Positions 11,911 to 23,000 of a stretch of 64,000 bases of DNA are shown here, in pieces. The DNA is from Salvia splendens (Eukaryota > Streptophyta > Magnoliopsida > Lamiales > Lamiaceae). The stretch covers positions 33,341,024 to 33,405,023 of the forward strand of contig NC_056032.1 in NCBI RefSeq assembly GCF_004379255.2, read 5' to 3'. Both the position numbers and the translations under genes were made by a program. A model generated the notes under the pieces. It did no database searches and was not told where the DNA came from. It worked only from the letters and a program-made list of their open reading frames with translations. Each line of letters starts with the position of its first letter. The stretch's first letter is position 1.

Positions 11911-13908
11911 CTACTCGTTGCCGAATTTCACCCACATGTGGTTGATTAGAGCATCTGTAACCCTTGGGGCCGGGCCGCAAATTGCGAGTCCCGGCCCGTC
12001 CCATGCATTACACGGAAGGGCGGCACGGCTCAGGCCCGTCCCGGTGACGCGTGACCGGCCTGGGGAGCGTCCCGAGTCCCGGCCCGGGACGGGGTTGCAC
12101 GGAGACGGGCCGCAAGTCCCGCGTCCCGGCCCAGCGTTGTACGGTGACGGGCCGGGCCGCAACCAATTTTTTTTTTATATTTTAAATTCGAAATTTTTAT
12201 ATTTTAAATTCGAAATTTTTGTCAACTACGTTGTCACCGAGCCGCCCGTGCAGGGCCTTCCTCACGACATCCGCAATGTCATGGCTCGTTCAGCTGCGAT
12301 GCGCCAAGAGGAACAACACACTCGCCTCCAAGCCGATCTAATCGAAGAAATTTGGACTCGCAACAACGTTTTCCAGCATTGACGTTATGTTTTCATGTAT
12401 TTTATTTTCAGTTTGAAAATTTATATGTTGTAATTTTGCAGTATTCGATGAAATTAAATTTTCCGTGTTATAAATTTACAGCGTTTTTTATTTTACTTTC
12501 AAAATAGGTTGGAGTTGTGAATAGTGTCATTTATTAGTTGCGGCCCGGGCCGCAACCTGCAGGGTTACAGCAGTTGGGGCCTGGGCCGCAACTGTAGAGG
12601 AATGATGACGTGGAGGGGACTTGGGGCCGGAAATGGGGACGGGGTTACTGATGCCCTTAGGTCTTCTTGTAGTTGATTGTGAATTCGAGTATCGCGCATT
12701 GTGTGTCTTGTCTCGATCCTCTGGCCAACCGTCGTATGCTCGCCTCGGCGTGGGGGAGACCTCGCTGTTGAGCTTTCGGCTTCGTCCTCGTCGTAGAAGC
12801 TAGCCGCCCTCTGCCCTTCGTCGGCTATAATCATGTTGTGTAATATAATACACGTGAACATGATGTCGGCGATATTATTCGCGTACCACAGCCGAGCCGG
12901 GGCCTTCACAATGTTGAATCGAGCTTGAAGGACCCCGAAGGCTCTTTCGACGTCCTTCCGCGCTGACTCTTGACGCTGCGCAAAAAGAACCCGTCTCGGG
13001 TCGTGCGGGTTGTGGAGCGTCTTCACGAACGTCGACCACCGTGGGTAGATACCATCGGCGAGATAGTAACCCATGCGGTATGTATTTCCGTTGATGGTGA
13101 AGTCGATCGCTGGTGCTACACCATTCATCACATCATTGAAGAGTGGTGAAGAATAGAGCACGTTCAAGTCGTTGTTGGATCCGACAACACCGAAATATGC
13201 ATGCCAAATCCATAGGCGATAGTCGGCGACCGCCTCAAGGATAAGTGTTGGGCCGCCGCCTTTGTGACCGCTTAAGTGTTGCCCCCTCCAAGCAGTCGGG
13301 CAATTCTTCCACCTCCAATGCATGCAGTCAATGCTGCCAAGCATTCCGGGAAAGCCATGGACTGATTCGTGAAGACGAAGCAACCGTTGGCAATCATCGG
13401 TGGTGGGTGCTCGAAGGAATTCATCCCCAAAAGCAGAACGAACGCCCTCGCAAAAATTCTTTAAACAAAGGATTCCAGTGGACTCACCGATATGCAAATA
13501 CTCGTCGAAGATGTCGGCCGTTTGCCCAGTAGCGAGTTGTCGGATGGCACACGTACACTTCTGCAACGCCGTGATACTTTGCCGACCGGCTGCATCTACA
13601 CCTGTTTGAAAGTATTCAACACGTGCGGACAATGTGTTGACAATTCGCATGAACAAGCGCTTTGACATGCGAAAACGGCGCCTGAAGTAATCTGCCGGAA
13701 ACCGCGGATGGTCGGCAAAGTAGTCGGCAACGAGCCTTTCGTGGCCTCCCTCCCGGTCACGATGGATGTAGCGGCGATTTGATCTAGTGCGTTGAGGAGG
13801 ATGAGCGGGGGTATTCGCCGCGACATATGCTTCGTAAGCGGCACGATGTTGTTCGTAGTATTCTTGTTCTTCGCGCTCCGCTTCCGCCATGAGATGAGTG
13901 AAATCCAT
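11911..13908 (-). pseudogene. PIF/Harbinger transposase, complete except for one nested insertion
   Basis: The product is a DDE nuclease of the HARBI1/DDE_Tnp_4 family that cuts element ends. The start ATG is at 13906-13908 (MDFTHLMAEAEREEQ). A TATA-type box (TATAAATA on the minus strand, about 14014-14022) lies roughly 105 bases upstream. The frame is open to 12660, where a 708-bp relative has inserted with its TTA duplication. Coding then resumes at 11948 and ends at TAG 11911-11913. The two parts together are 1,287 bases (428 codons plus stop), so the insertion is the only visible break. Catalytic residues are in place: Asp194 (GSIDCMHW), Asp247 (SNNDLNVL) and Glu321 (KDVERAFG). As it stands the frame reads into the insert and makes an altered C-terminus. 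Confidence 0.92.
11949..12656 (+). mobile_element. Nested non-autonomous PIF/Harbinger element (708 bp)
   Basis: The termini are GAGCATCTGTAACCC at the left and the complement of GGGCATCAGTAACCC at the right, with TTA duplicated at 11946-11948 and 12657-12659. It lies inside the C-terminal coding region of the larger element's transposase. It is GC-rich near the ends (GGGCCGGGCCGC-type words). It keeps a transposase C-terminal fragment on the plus strand (12214-12381: MARSAAMRQEEQHTRLQADL, ending FQH and TGA). The fragment differs clearly from the host copy, so this is a different subfamily. Confidence 0.92.
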
Positions 13909-14013
13909 TTGATGTTTTGAGTGAAGGTTGAATGTGTTGATAGTTTGTATAAGAATTATGAATGAGAGATGAATGAGAGATGAATTGATGTGATAAATGA
14001 GTGATGAATGTGT

Positions 14014-14023
14014 GTATTTATAG
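14014..14023 (-). promoter_or_regulatory. TATA box of the PIF/Harbinger transposase gene
   Basis: CTATAAATAC on the minus strand lies about 105 bases before the transposase ATG. A similar box precedes the small ORF in the neighbouring element at 14439-15230. Confidence 0.55.
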
Positions 14024-14693
14024 ATGATTTTGGGAAAAAAAAATAAAAAAAAAATCAAAAAAATTCAGAAAAAACTGGAAAAAAACGGCCATATTTTTGG
14101 GATTTGGAAAATATTTTTTTTATTTTTTAGCATTATTTATAATTAAATACCGATTTTTTTTTTAAAAAAATAAAAAAAATGTTTAAACACAACGGCTATG
14201 CCGTTGACGAATGGGAGCGCGCCACGTGTGCGTCCGCTGGCACGGACGTGCTCGATACATCGAGCAGCGCCGTGCCAGCGGCGCGAGCGCAGCGGCGGCG
14301 GATGGCGTCCGTACCAGCAGCGCGGACGGCGGTGGCGACGGACGCCACCGCTGCGCATGCTCTGAGGATGCAGTTCAAAGGCAAAGTACTTGAAGTTTTT
14401 TTATAACTTACATTTTCTATATTCAAATTATTTTATAAGGGCATCCACAATGGAACGCCCGATGGCACGCCCGATGCGTGCCATCGTCCGCGGGCGCCAT
14501 CGTCCGCCCCATTGTGGGTGCCCGCCATCGTCCGCGCCATACGCCCACTCCCGATGCATCGTCCGCGGTTGAAGCGCGGACGATGGCATATCGTCCGCGC
14601 CATTGTGGGCTCGGCTGACGATGAGCTATCGTCCGCGCCATCGGGTGCCCCATTGCGGGATCGGCGGACGATGCCACACATTTTTTATTTTTG

Positions 14694-14700
14694 TATAAAT
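14694..14700 (+). promoter_or_regulatory. TATA box upstream of the 70-aa ORF
   Basis: TATAAAT stands 81-87 bases before the ATG at 14781, a normal plant spacing for a TATA-driven transcript with a short leader. Confidence 0.5.
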
Positions 14701-14780
14701 ACCCCTACCCCACCTTCATTTGTAACGTTTCATTTTCACGATTTCACTCTCGAAACTCACATTTTTATTATTTCGACGAA

Positions 14781-14993
14781 ATGGATGCAAGTCCCAACAG
14801 TCCGATGTTTGGGGGGGCGCGTTGGCCGGGTACAGAACCCGACGAATATCGGCCGTTCGACGCCAATTCACAGTACGATCCCGAATTCAGCATGGAATCG
14901 TACAAGGCCCTCAAGAAGTGTACGGACCCCGCCGAAGCCGAAATTCTCCTGGGGTTGATCGATGAGTTGCGTCGAAAGTTGGGAATTGCGTAG
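14781..14993 (+). CDS. Small 70-aa protein encoded inside a PIF/Harbinger element, unknown function
   Basis: The ORF starts ATGGATGCAAGTCCC (MDASPNSPMFGG) and ends KLGIA then TAG. The first third is Pro/Gly/Asp-rich (WPGTEPDEYRPFDANSQYD). The second half looks like an acidic-then-basic amphipathic helix (AEAEILLGLIDELRRKLGI) with leucines spaced for a coiled coil. No signal peptide or membrane segment is visible. A longer frame upstream also contains an ATG at 14691, but the 14781 ATG lies sensibly behind the TATA box and begins the structured part. I do not recognise the family. It could be a leftover of a Harbinger accessory protein or an ORF kept by chance. Confidence 0.5.
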   Translation: MDASPNSPMFGGARWPGTEPDEYRPFDANSQYDPEFSMESYKALKKCTDPAEAEILLGLIDELRRKLGIA

Positions 14994-15779
14994 ATTGGCT
15001 AACTTGAATCGTGTAACTTTTGTGTATTTATTAATGCAATATTCATCGGTTTTGGTTACTCGTTGTGTTTTTAAATTAGTTTGCATTATATATTTGAAAA
15101 CATTTAAATTAATTAACAAAACAATATTAAAATATATAGGGCGCGCCTTAGGCCGCCCCATTGCATGTGGGAGGGTAGGAGGATAAAACTGCTGACGTGG
15201 CGCGCCATAGGGCGTCCCATTGTGGATGCCTAATGGATACAGCGAAGCTCTTCTTATTTTTCAAAGTCAATTAGATTTGTAGTTAAAAAATTTTGGTTAG
15301 TGTCCAGTAGAGATGATACGAGCCATGTTTGCGATTCTAAATCCAAGGAAAATATTGGGTGTGTTTTCACATTGAAGCTTCCTTATAAAAGGGACCCAAA
15401 TTTCACAGTGATTCTTCAGTTATCATTAAATAATATTTTGACTTTGCAGTAGTGGGAAAGATTCGTTGACTGTACTTTGAAGGAATTATTTAGTTTAACG
15501 CCACTATAATCATATTAGAAACGTTGTAATAGTTTTGGAAGTTTGTGCAAAATTATAATTAAAGAACTCCACTAGCCTCTAATTTGACTCTAGGCAATGT
15601 TTTAATTAGTGTTAAGCTCTGAGAAATAAGTATGCGCAAAAATTAGAGCGATAAAGAATTATAGACCAAATATAAATATACAAAACATGGGATGGGTCTT
15701 TGATAATTTAGGGCTTATAATAATCAATAGATTAATAATTGTATAGTGACGGTGACGCATAATTTTGAATTGGTCTTTA

Positions 15780-16298
15780 GGGCATCCACGGCGGTTCGAA
15801 TATCCCGGTGGACATCTCAAAAACACCTCATGTCACGTCATAAGGACTTCCCACTGCATTGCCACGTTATAAGGACTTCCCACTGCACAGTGGCGGACAT
15901 CCCGACGGACTTCTCACATTAATAAAAATTCGCAAATTCACCAAATTAAATCATTTACGGAATTAAACAATTTACGGAATTAAAATTTATGGAACGATTA
16001 CAGAATAAAATTTTCATTAAATAAAAAAAAGAAAGGTACATTTAAAAAAACTAAAAAAAGTACATTTCAACAAATAAAAATTTCATCTATGATGACCAGT
16101 ATTTATAGAATTTTCGAAAAAAATATAAAATAATCGGGACGTCCGTGGGGTCAACGCAATGGCGGACGTTCGCAATGACGTCGCGACGAACGTCCCGGGA
16201 ACGCCGCGGAACTCCGGTGTCCGCAGCGGACGTCCATATCCGCGTCACCTTTGCACAATTGCGGACGTCCGCCGGGACGGGTGCCATTGTGGATGCTC
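15780..16298. mobile_element. PIF/Harbinger-type MITE (519 bp)
   Basis: The left end is GGGCATCCACGGCGG, and the right end reads CCATTGTGGATGCTC. TTA is duplicated at 15777-15779 and 16299-16301. GGACGTCCG-type palindromic words are repeated near the right arm. No coding sequence is evident. Confidence 0.85.
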
Positions 16299-16301
16299 TT
16301 A

Positions 16302-17168
16302 TGCCCTAATAAGCGGTAAGTATGCAATATTCATGGATTCCCTAAATCTATCCTTATGATTATACTAATCAATTATCCATATTTTAGTGTCCTATTAGTG
16401 AGAACGAGATATTGGTGGATTTAATTTATCAAATTCAATCTAACCAACCCTCCTATAAGTCCAACATATTGAACATTAACTTTTGTAGTGCCATTGTTAA
16501 ATATCAATCATTTGAAAGGGTAAATGGCCGAACTCATTCTTTTCAACTCCTACAATTCGAATATCTTAATTAATAATAGTCATTATCAAGAATTAATCAA
16601 TCATGAGCGTAATTCAACCCATGAGTAAATCCACGAAATTTATGTAAAATTGATCAACTCTGTCCATCCAAATCTTATCTGTTGGGCATGAGTTTACATC
16701 CCGAAAATAACATTATCATGATGTTAGTGTTAGCTCAAGACTACGACTTATATTCTAAATTTTTTTGACGCACAAAGAAACACGGTTTTAAACTTGCAAT
16801 ATTACTTCATCTTCATGCATCTTATCTTAAATTAATTTAATAAAACAAAAAAGTCAGTTAAAGCACGTAGTCTTCACCATGGCGTCAATCCTTCCCACAT
16901 TAATTTAATAAATTCCCATAATTGATAATGACTTGCTAATTTTATTTGATACATAAGGTTAGCGTTGAATCGCCGGTATTCTTATTTCTTAATGTAGGCC
17001 CCATCCAAGCGATTTCAACCCCAGCTAGTACGCAATTGCTGAATAACTTTTTGGAGCCTCGTTGAATTTCTGAAAACACCAAAGTACCCTTGAATATTTT
17101 AATAGTCACCCTCATATGTGAAGGGTATTCATGTAAATGGCAACACAAGCCCCTAAATCGCCCATTCC
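16302..17168. other. Intergenic region upstream of the F-box gene
   Basis: No gene or transposon was recognised. The last part is the presumed promoter of the F-box gene at 17238. Confidence 0.5.
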
Positions 17169-17176
17169 TATATAAA
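17169..17176 (+). promoter_or_regulatory. TATA box of the F-box gene
   Basis: TATATAAA lies about 62-69 bases before the ATG at 17238. It would place the transcription start near 17200 and give a leader of about 40 bases. Confidence 0.65.
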
Positions 17177-17237
17177 CAGCTCAGTACAAAATAATCATAC
17201 GTACATCAAAATTAGTTCGACGCTTCACTCAAAGAAT

Positions 17238-18233
17238 ATGGCCTCACCGTCCACCACCACAGCCACGGCGGAGCAAGGCGGATTCTCCGATCTTCATCCC
17301 GATGTTATAAAGTCACACATCCTCAGCCGGCTGGACGGTCCAGCCCTGGCCTCCGCCGCTAGCTGCTCCCCCACCCTCCGCCGCCTCTCCGACGACGACA
17401 GCCTCTGGTTAAACATCTGCGAATCGACGTGGCCGTCCACCGCCACGTCACGGATGCGCCACCTCATCTCCTCTTTCCCCTGCAGCGGCCCCCGCGCATT
17501 CTTCTCCCACGCCTTTCCAATCGCGAGCAACGGAGGCAACCTATCCCGCAGTCAGTCCCCTCCGCCGCCGGAGCTGATCTCCGCCGTCGACGTGCACTAC
17601 AAAAACGACCTAATTTTCACGAAAATTCAGGAGACCGAGACCGAGAGCGGGTGGTTCCGGTGCTCGCCTTTCAGAATCGACCTACTGGAGCCGAAAGACG
17701 TGGTTCCGACGGCGATCAAGCACCCGGAGGGGGACGAGGAGTGCAAGGAGATGATTGAGAACATGAATTTGAGCTGGATCCTGATCGACGCCGCGGGGCG
17801 GCGGGCGGCGAACCTCTCGTCGCAGCGGCCGGTGGCGGTGCAGCGGCACTGGCTGACCGGAGAGGTGCAGGCGCGGTACGCATCGATCCTGGCCGTGGAC
17901 GGGGCGCACGTGCAGTGCGCGATCGTAGTGACGTGCGGCGGGGCGGAGAGCGGGGAGATGCAGGTGAGGGAGGTGAGTTTGGAGATGGAGGACATGGATG
18001 GAACGCATTTGAATGGGAAGGACAGTTTGGTCTTTTTGCAAGGGGCGTTGGAGGGTAGAAAAGGAACGGGCCGGAATAGGGTGGAGGAGGGTCAGAGAAG
18101 GTACGCTGAATTTGTCGAGATGAAGAGAGAGAGGAAGGAGAGAAAGCAGAGGACAGAGGGGGCATTAGATGTGTTCTGCGTCGCGTTTGGGGTTTCGATT
18201 TTTGTTGCTCTTTGCTGTTTTCTTTTTAACTAA
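17238..18233 (+). CDS. F-box protein (At2g27310/At2g36090-like)
   Basis: A single-exon gene of 331 aa. The F-box lies at about residues 15-60 (FSDLHPDVIKSHILSRLDG, then a Leu-rich stretch and SLWLNIC), the SKP1-binding part of an SCF ubiquitin ligase. The middle has no kelch or LRR repeats but carries the conserved block of this plant subfamily (SWILIDAAGRRAANLSSQRP, then VQRHWLTGEVQARYASIL). The C-terminus has a charged linker and a hydrophobic segment (VFCVAFGVSIFVALCCFLF), suggesting a tail-anchored membrane protein. The ATG is the first in frame behind the TATA box. The gene is much more GC-rich than its surroundings, as is common for intronless plant F-box genes. The target protein cannot be told from sequence. 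Confidence 0.9.
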   Translation: MASPSTTTATAEQGGFSDLHPDVIKSHILSRLDGPALASAASCSPTLRRLSDDDSLWLNICESTWPSTATSRMRHLISSFPCSGPRAFFSHAFPIASNGGNLSRSQSPPPPELISAVDVHYKNDLIFTKIQETETESGWFRCSPFRIDLLEPKDVVPTAIKHPEGDEECKEMIENMNLSWILIDAAGRRAANLSSQRPVAVQRHWLTGEVQARYASILAVDGAHVQCAIVVTCGGAESGEMQVREVSLEMEDMDGTHLNGKDSLVFLQGALEGRKGTGRNRVEEGQRRYAEFVEMKRERKERKQRTEGALDVFCVAFGVSIFVALCCFLFN

Positions 18234-18545
18234 AAATTCATATACTCCTGCACACTATTTGGTGGGACAAAGAGTAATTATATGATTTTGAAGGGGAAGC
18301 TCGGAATTAGGTGAAGATTGATACTGTAAACTGTAAACAGATTATTTGATTATAAAAATTATCAAATATACGAGATTTTTTTTCATTGAAGTGCAATACC
18401 AATCCTAATCTCACTATACGACAAACGGATTCCGTCCGTTTCCTCTATTATTTCGTCTTCATTTGGTATTACAAAGCAATGATAGATTTTGTTAGTACAT
18501 GTTAATGTTGTGTCGAACGTTGATATTGTTTACATTTTTATAGTA
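18234..18545 (+). other. 3' flank of the F-box gene
   Basis: AT-rich sequence that probably holds the 3' UTR and polyadenylation region. No other feature was seen before the Stowaway at 18546. Confidence 0.5.
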
Positions 18546-19036
18546 CTCCCTCCATCTCACTTTAGGACTCCCGGTTTACCATTTTTTGGGTATCCCATTT
18601 TAGAAGTTCCGGTTGGAATATTCCATAAATGGTATTAGGCCACACATTCCACTAACCTTTTTACACTCACATTTTATTATAAAACTAATACTCCCTCCGA
18701 CCTATGTTACTCGCACTTTTCATTTTAAGCCGTAAATTTGGGATTGATTTTTTAGTGTAATTAAATTAGAATTTTAAGTGTAATGAGACATTACTTAATA
18801 AAGGAGCTCTTAAACTTAAACTAACATATTAATTAAATGCATTAATTCTAACTTAAACTATAAATAGTGTAAGGAGTTTGTGACGAGCCGAAAAGTAACA
18901 GTGCAAGTAACATGGGACGGAGGGAGTAAAAAAAAGTAGGACTCGCATTCCACTATCGTTTTTCACTAACTTTCCTTTACATTTCTTAAAACCCGTGCCG
19001 AACTCAACTGGGACTCCTAAAGTGGGACGAAGGGAG
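18546..19036. mobile_element. Stowaway-type MITE, outer copy
   Basis: The ends CTCCCTCCATCTCACT and AGTGGGACGAAGGGAG are flanked by TA (18544-18545, 19037-19038). Terminal similarity extends inward (TTAGGACTCC versus GGGACTCCTAA). A second, different Stowaway sits inside it at 18691-18926, so the outer element was about 253 bp before the insertion. Confidence 0.9.
18691..18926. mobile_element. Stowaway-type MITE nested in another Stowaway (236 bp)
   Basis: The ends CTCCCTCCGACCTATG and CATGGGACGGAGGGAG are flanked by TA (18689-18690, 18927-18928). Terminal similarity extends to GTTACTCGCACTTTT versus AAAAGTAACAGTGC. It is younger than the element around it. Confidence 0.9.
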
Positions 19037-19083
19037 TACTAATTTCTTTTTCATACTGAAGTGTGCAATATTTTGGGGAATTA

Positions 19084-19573
19084 TTTTTTTTTTTTTATGA
19101 AGAAGCAAAATGCTCAAACTATTGAAGATAGTGAGCTAAAGTTCAATAGAGCAACTAATAACAATCTGCAACAAAATAAAAATACAAAACCCCCACAAGA
19201 ATAAGTGAGACTGGGGGCACCCTGACAACCAAGACATGTTGAAGGAAGATGAGAAGAGCTAAACAACCAAGTGATAACAGAAATCAACAACCACCCAAAG
19301 CCAAAAACCTCCCGAGCTCGCACTTTCTCTAGATGAAGAGAACATACCTGTGAACACATGCTCGCCACCTTGTGATTCATGTGTCTTGCCATTCTCTAAT
19401 GTCTTTCAAATTTTCAACCATTTGTCCTGGTGGAAAGAAAAAGTTTGCGCTCCAGCCACGTATCCAAGTTCCAAGACCACAACAACCTTTTTCCTCGAAC
19501 TCCCAATTTGGTTTGGAACCATGGAATGTGATCTTGTTCCTGATATCTCAAATAGACCTAGAAATGACATAGA
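19084..19573 (-). mobile_element. LINE (non-LTR retrotransposon), 3' end with poly(A)
   Basis: On the minus strand this stretch continues the 24469-24830 fragment after the copia insertion and ends in a 13-base A run (19084-19096 as T on the plus strand), the usual tail of a LINE. A partial frame (LFEISGTRSHSMVPNQIG) resembles the sequence after the zf-RVT domain, but stops interrupt it. The fragment is 5'-truncated and dead. Confidence 0.65.
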
Positions 19574-19578
19574 ATATG

Positions 19579-19982
19579 TGAAGAGAACAAATGTGTAAAT
19601 CGACGCAGGGTTTAACGTGGTTCGATCCACAATCGGATCTACATCCACGGAGGAAGATGGTGATGATTTTATTGAAGAGACAAAAAGGAGAAAGCAATTA
19701 CAATACACGCACACTCGCTACAGTAGTCGGAGAAGACACTACTCGATCCAGCTAGCTAAAGAATTACAAAGTGTATTCACTCCTCTAAAACTCTCTCTCT
19801 GATTCAGATTGAATTCAGCCGAAAAATTGAAGAAGAAGAGAGTTGGTTATGAGCTTTAACCGATCCTCGAACTGTTTCAACGGCTAGTTCCAAGTTTTAG
19901 CTAAAACTTGGGCCTTCGAGAATTGGGCCGCGAATTAACCTTCTGGGCCCGGTTGGTTGATCCAGACACGCTTAACCCAACA
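19579..19982 (-). repeat. 3' LTR of the copia element
   Basis: 404 bp, the same length as its partner. It differs from the 5' LTR at two sites: C versus A in the context CGCTA(C/A)AGTAG, and G versus A in ATTCA(G/A)CCG. Confidence 0.95.
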
Positions 19983-20038
19983 AATCTCCACCTTGGCTGA
20001 ATCTACCAACAAGCACCTCCACCTTCACTCAAGTTTAC

Positions 20039-23000
20039 TCATCTCCTAGCTGTCAAATTAACTAAGCTTAAGCAATGCTCAAACTTAGCACTTGGTAGTG
20101 GTTTAGTCATCATGTCAGCCGCATTCTCAGAGGTGTGGACCTTCTTGATTGCCACCATACCTCTGCTCACTTCATCCCTCACAAAATGAAGTTTGATATC
20201 AATGTGTTTACTCTTCACATGGAAAGTCTGATGCTTGGCCAGGCTGATGGCACTATTGCTGTCACACAAGATGGTTACAGCCTTCTGCACCACACCAAAA
20301 TCCTCCAATATTCCCTTAAGCCACTTAGCTTCCTTAACTGCTTCTGTTAAGGAGATATACTCTGCCTCCGTTGTAGAGAGAGCTACTACAGATTGGAGAT
20401 TGGACTTCCAACTGATTGCTGTGCCAAAAAGCTTAAAGATATAGGCAGATTGGGACTTTCTACTATCAACATTTGCAGCATAATCTGCATCACAGTAGCC
20501 TATGAGCTCATCCTCACCATCTGCTGTGCAGAATAACAATCCCAAATCTTGTGTGCCCACCAAATACTTCATTATCCACTTTAGAGCCTGTCAATGGGTG
20601 CCACCTGGATCTGCCATGTACCTGCTGGTGAGACTTATGGCATGTGATAGATCAGGCCGAGTACACAACATCATGTACATAATACTTCCTACAATACTTG
20701 CATAAGGCACCCTAGACATCAGTTTTCTCTCTTGATCATTTGCAGGTTTCTGACTGACAGATAGCTTGAAATGTGGACTTGTTGGAGTTGATACCTTTCT
20801 AGAGTCACTCATTTGGAATTTGATCAACATCTTCTTGATATAACTATGTTGCATCAGCCATAGTTTCTTGGCAGATCTGTCCCTTATGATATCCATGCCA
20901 AGAATTCTTTTTGCATTGCCCAAGTCCTTCATTTCAAAAGCTTATTCCAAGTCTTCTTTTACTTGTTTAATATCTGACTTGCTGGGACCAGCAACAAGCA
21001 TATCATCCACGTAGAGCAACAAATAAGCAATTGCTTTACCTCCTTTGTATCTTATGTAAACACAGCTGTCAAATGCAGACTTCTTAAAACCAAGTTTCTC
21101 CATCTGTCTGTCAAAAGTTAAATACCACTGACGGCTGCTCTGTTTTAGTCCATAGAGGCTTCTCTTTAGACAGCAGACTTTGTCTTCATCTCCCTGCTTA
21201 ATGAATCCTTGTGGCTGCTCCATGTAGATGGTTTCTTCTAATTCACCATGTAAAAAGGTTGTCTTTACATCTAGCTGTTGCAGATCCCAATCCCTCCTAG
21301 CCACTATGGCCATGAGGATCCTTATTGAGGTGTGTTTCACCACAGGGGAAAACACCTCAGTGTAGTCAATCCCCTCCTCCTGTGTGAAACCCCTTGCCAC
21401 CAAACGAGCCTTGTACCTGATGCTATCATTCTCAGAGGCCTCCACCTTCTTCTTGTAAATCCATTTGCAAGAAATGGGCCTTTGTTGAATTTGTGATCTG
21501 AGGACTAGGATCCAGGTCTTATTCCTGATTAGAGAATCTATCTCATCCTCCATAGCCTTGATCCACTTCTCTTTATCCTTACTACCAATAGCTTCTTTGT
21601 AGTTGCTAGGTTCTGAAATCTCCAACTCCTCTGCAACACATAGTGCATAATACACAAAATTTGCATCCCCATATCTGGTTGGTGGTCTAATATCTCTTCT
21701 GGTCCTATCTCTGGCCAGAACGTATTGCTGAGTTTGTGGCTCTGGATGCAAATCAGTAGGTTGCTCTACCTCTTCATCAGAGGACACCAACTGCCCCCTG
21801 AGGTCAGTATTATCTGAACCTTCATTTCTTTGCTCATGCTGCTCAAAAGTGATTCCAGTAGGTGCTGCAGTAGTCTCTGTCTGCTGAGTGGTCTTGAATG
21901 GCATGATTGATTCATCAAAAATGACATCTCGGCTAATGATGACCTTTTGATTACCTTCTTCTATACACCAAAGTCTGTATGCTTTAGAACCATCTTGATA
22001 GCCAAGGAAAATGCATCTTTGTGCTCTAGGTTCAAGCTTTCCTTGTCTTATGTGAGCATAAGCTCTACAACCAAAAATTCTGAGCTTCTCATAACCCCCT
22101 TGACTTCCAAACCATCTGCTATCCGGAGTATCAAAACCAATAGCTGAGCAAGGACATTTGTTGATCAACTTTACTGCGGTGGAGACAGCTTCTGCCCAGA
22201 ATTTCTTAGGCATCCCAGATTCAAATAGCATGCATCTTACTCTCTCGAGGAGAGTCCTATTCATTCTCTCCGCGGTTCCATTTTGATGTGGATTCCCCGG
22301 AGCTGTCCTATGCCTTCTCACCACTTTTTGTTTACAGAAAGTGTCAAACTCTCCTGACAGGAACTCTAGCCCGTTGTCTGTCCTCAGGCACTTCAAACCA
22401 TGGCCTTTCTCTACCTGAGCAGCCTTATACCAAGTACTGAACTTATCAAACGTGTCTGATTTTTCTTTTAAAACCCAGACCCAAACCTTTCTGCTGTAAT
22501 CATCAACAATACTCAGGAAGTATCTGCCACCACCTATGGAATTAACCGGGCTAAGACCCCATAAATCAGAGTGGCAGTAGTCCAGGGGCCTGGTGGAGTT
22601 GTGTTTTCCTGAGCCATAAGGTAATTTCTTTCCCTTTCCCAGTAAACAAGATTCACACATCTTCACTGTCTCCTTATCATCACAGGCAAAGACACCTTTC
22701 TTTATCAGTTCTTTGAGACCCTTTTCACCCACATGGCCTAATCTCTTATGCCACAATGCTAAATTCTGTCCCTCAGCAATATGGGAACTTCCCACAATAA
22801 CATCAGCCTCCAGATAATACAACTTATTTCTTCTAGATGCTGACATAGCAACAGTATCACCATTCATCACCCTCATGCTTCCACTAGAAAAAACACAAGA
22901 GAAACCCTTCATTTCCAGCACACCAACAGATACAAGATTCCTTTTAATGCTAGGTATATATCTTACTTCAGTCAGCAATTTTATAGAACCATCATGCACC

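Larger units (their letters stand above)
11597..14362 (-). mobile_element. PIF/Harbinger element encoding transposase, split by a nested element
   Basis: The left end GAGCATCCACAACCGTG and the complement of the right end (GAGCATGCGCAGCGGTG) are imperfect inverted repeats. The flanking triplets (TCT left, TGA right) do not form a clean TWA duplication, so the ends could be off by a few bases. Removing the nested element at 11949-12656 leaves about 2.06 kb with room for only one gene, the transposase on the minus strand. The second, Myb-like ORF of autonomous PIF/Harbinger elements is absent, so it would depend on another copy for that function. Confidence 0.8.
14439..15230 (+). mobile_element. 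PIF/Harbinger-type element carrying a small ORF (792 bp)
   Basis: The left end GGGCATCCACAATGGAACG and the complement of the right end (GGCATCCACAATGGGACG) match closely. TAA is duplicated at 14436-14438 and 15231-15233. The left arm is rich in CGTCCGC/GCGGACG words that can fold on themselves. The middle carries a TATA box and an uninterrupted 70-codon ORF, unusual for a MITE. There is no transposase domain. Confidence 0.9.

Noticed and set aside
11795..12382. 195-aa plus-strand frame beginning with NYIIKILKI repeats
   Set aside because: It runs across the junction of the outer and nested PIF/Harbinger elements. Only its last 50 or so residues are a real transposase fragment.
14179..14681. 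Several Arg/Ala-rich frames on both strands
   Set aside because: GC-rich palindromic arms of the PIF/Harbinger elements (GCGGACG words) keep frames open by composition.
17627..18165. Long minus-strand frames opposite the F-box gene (up to 149 aa, Pro/Ser/Arg-rich)
   Set aside because: They are shadows produced by the high GC content of the F-box coding sequence, with no family resemblance.
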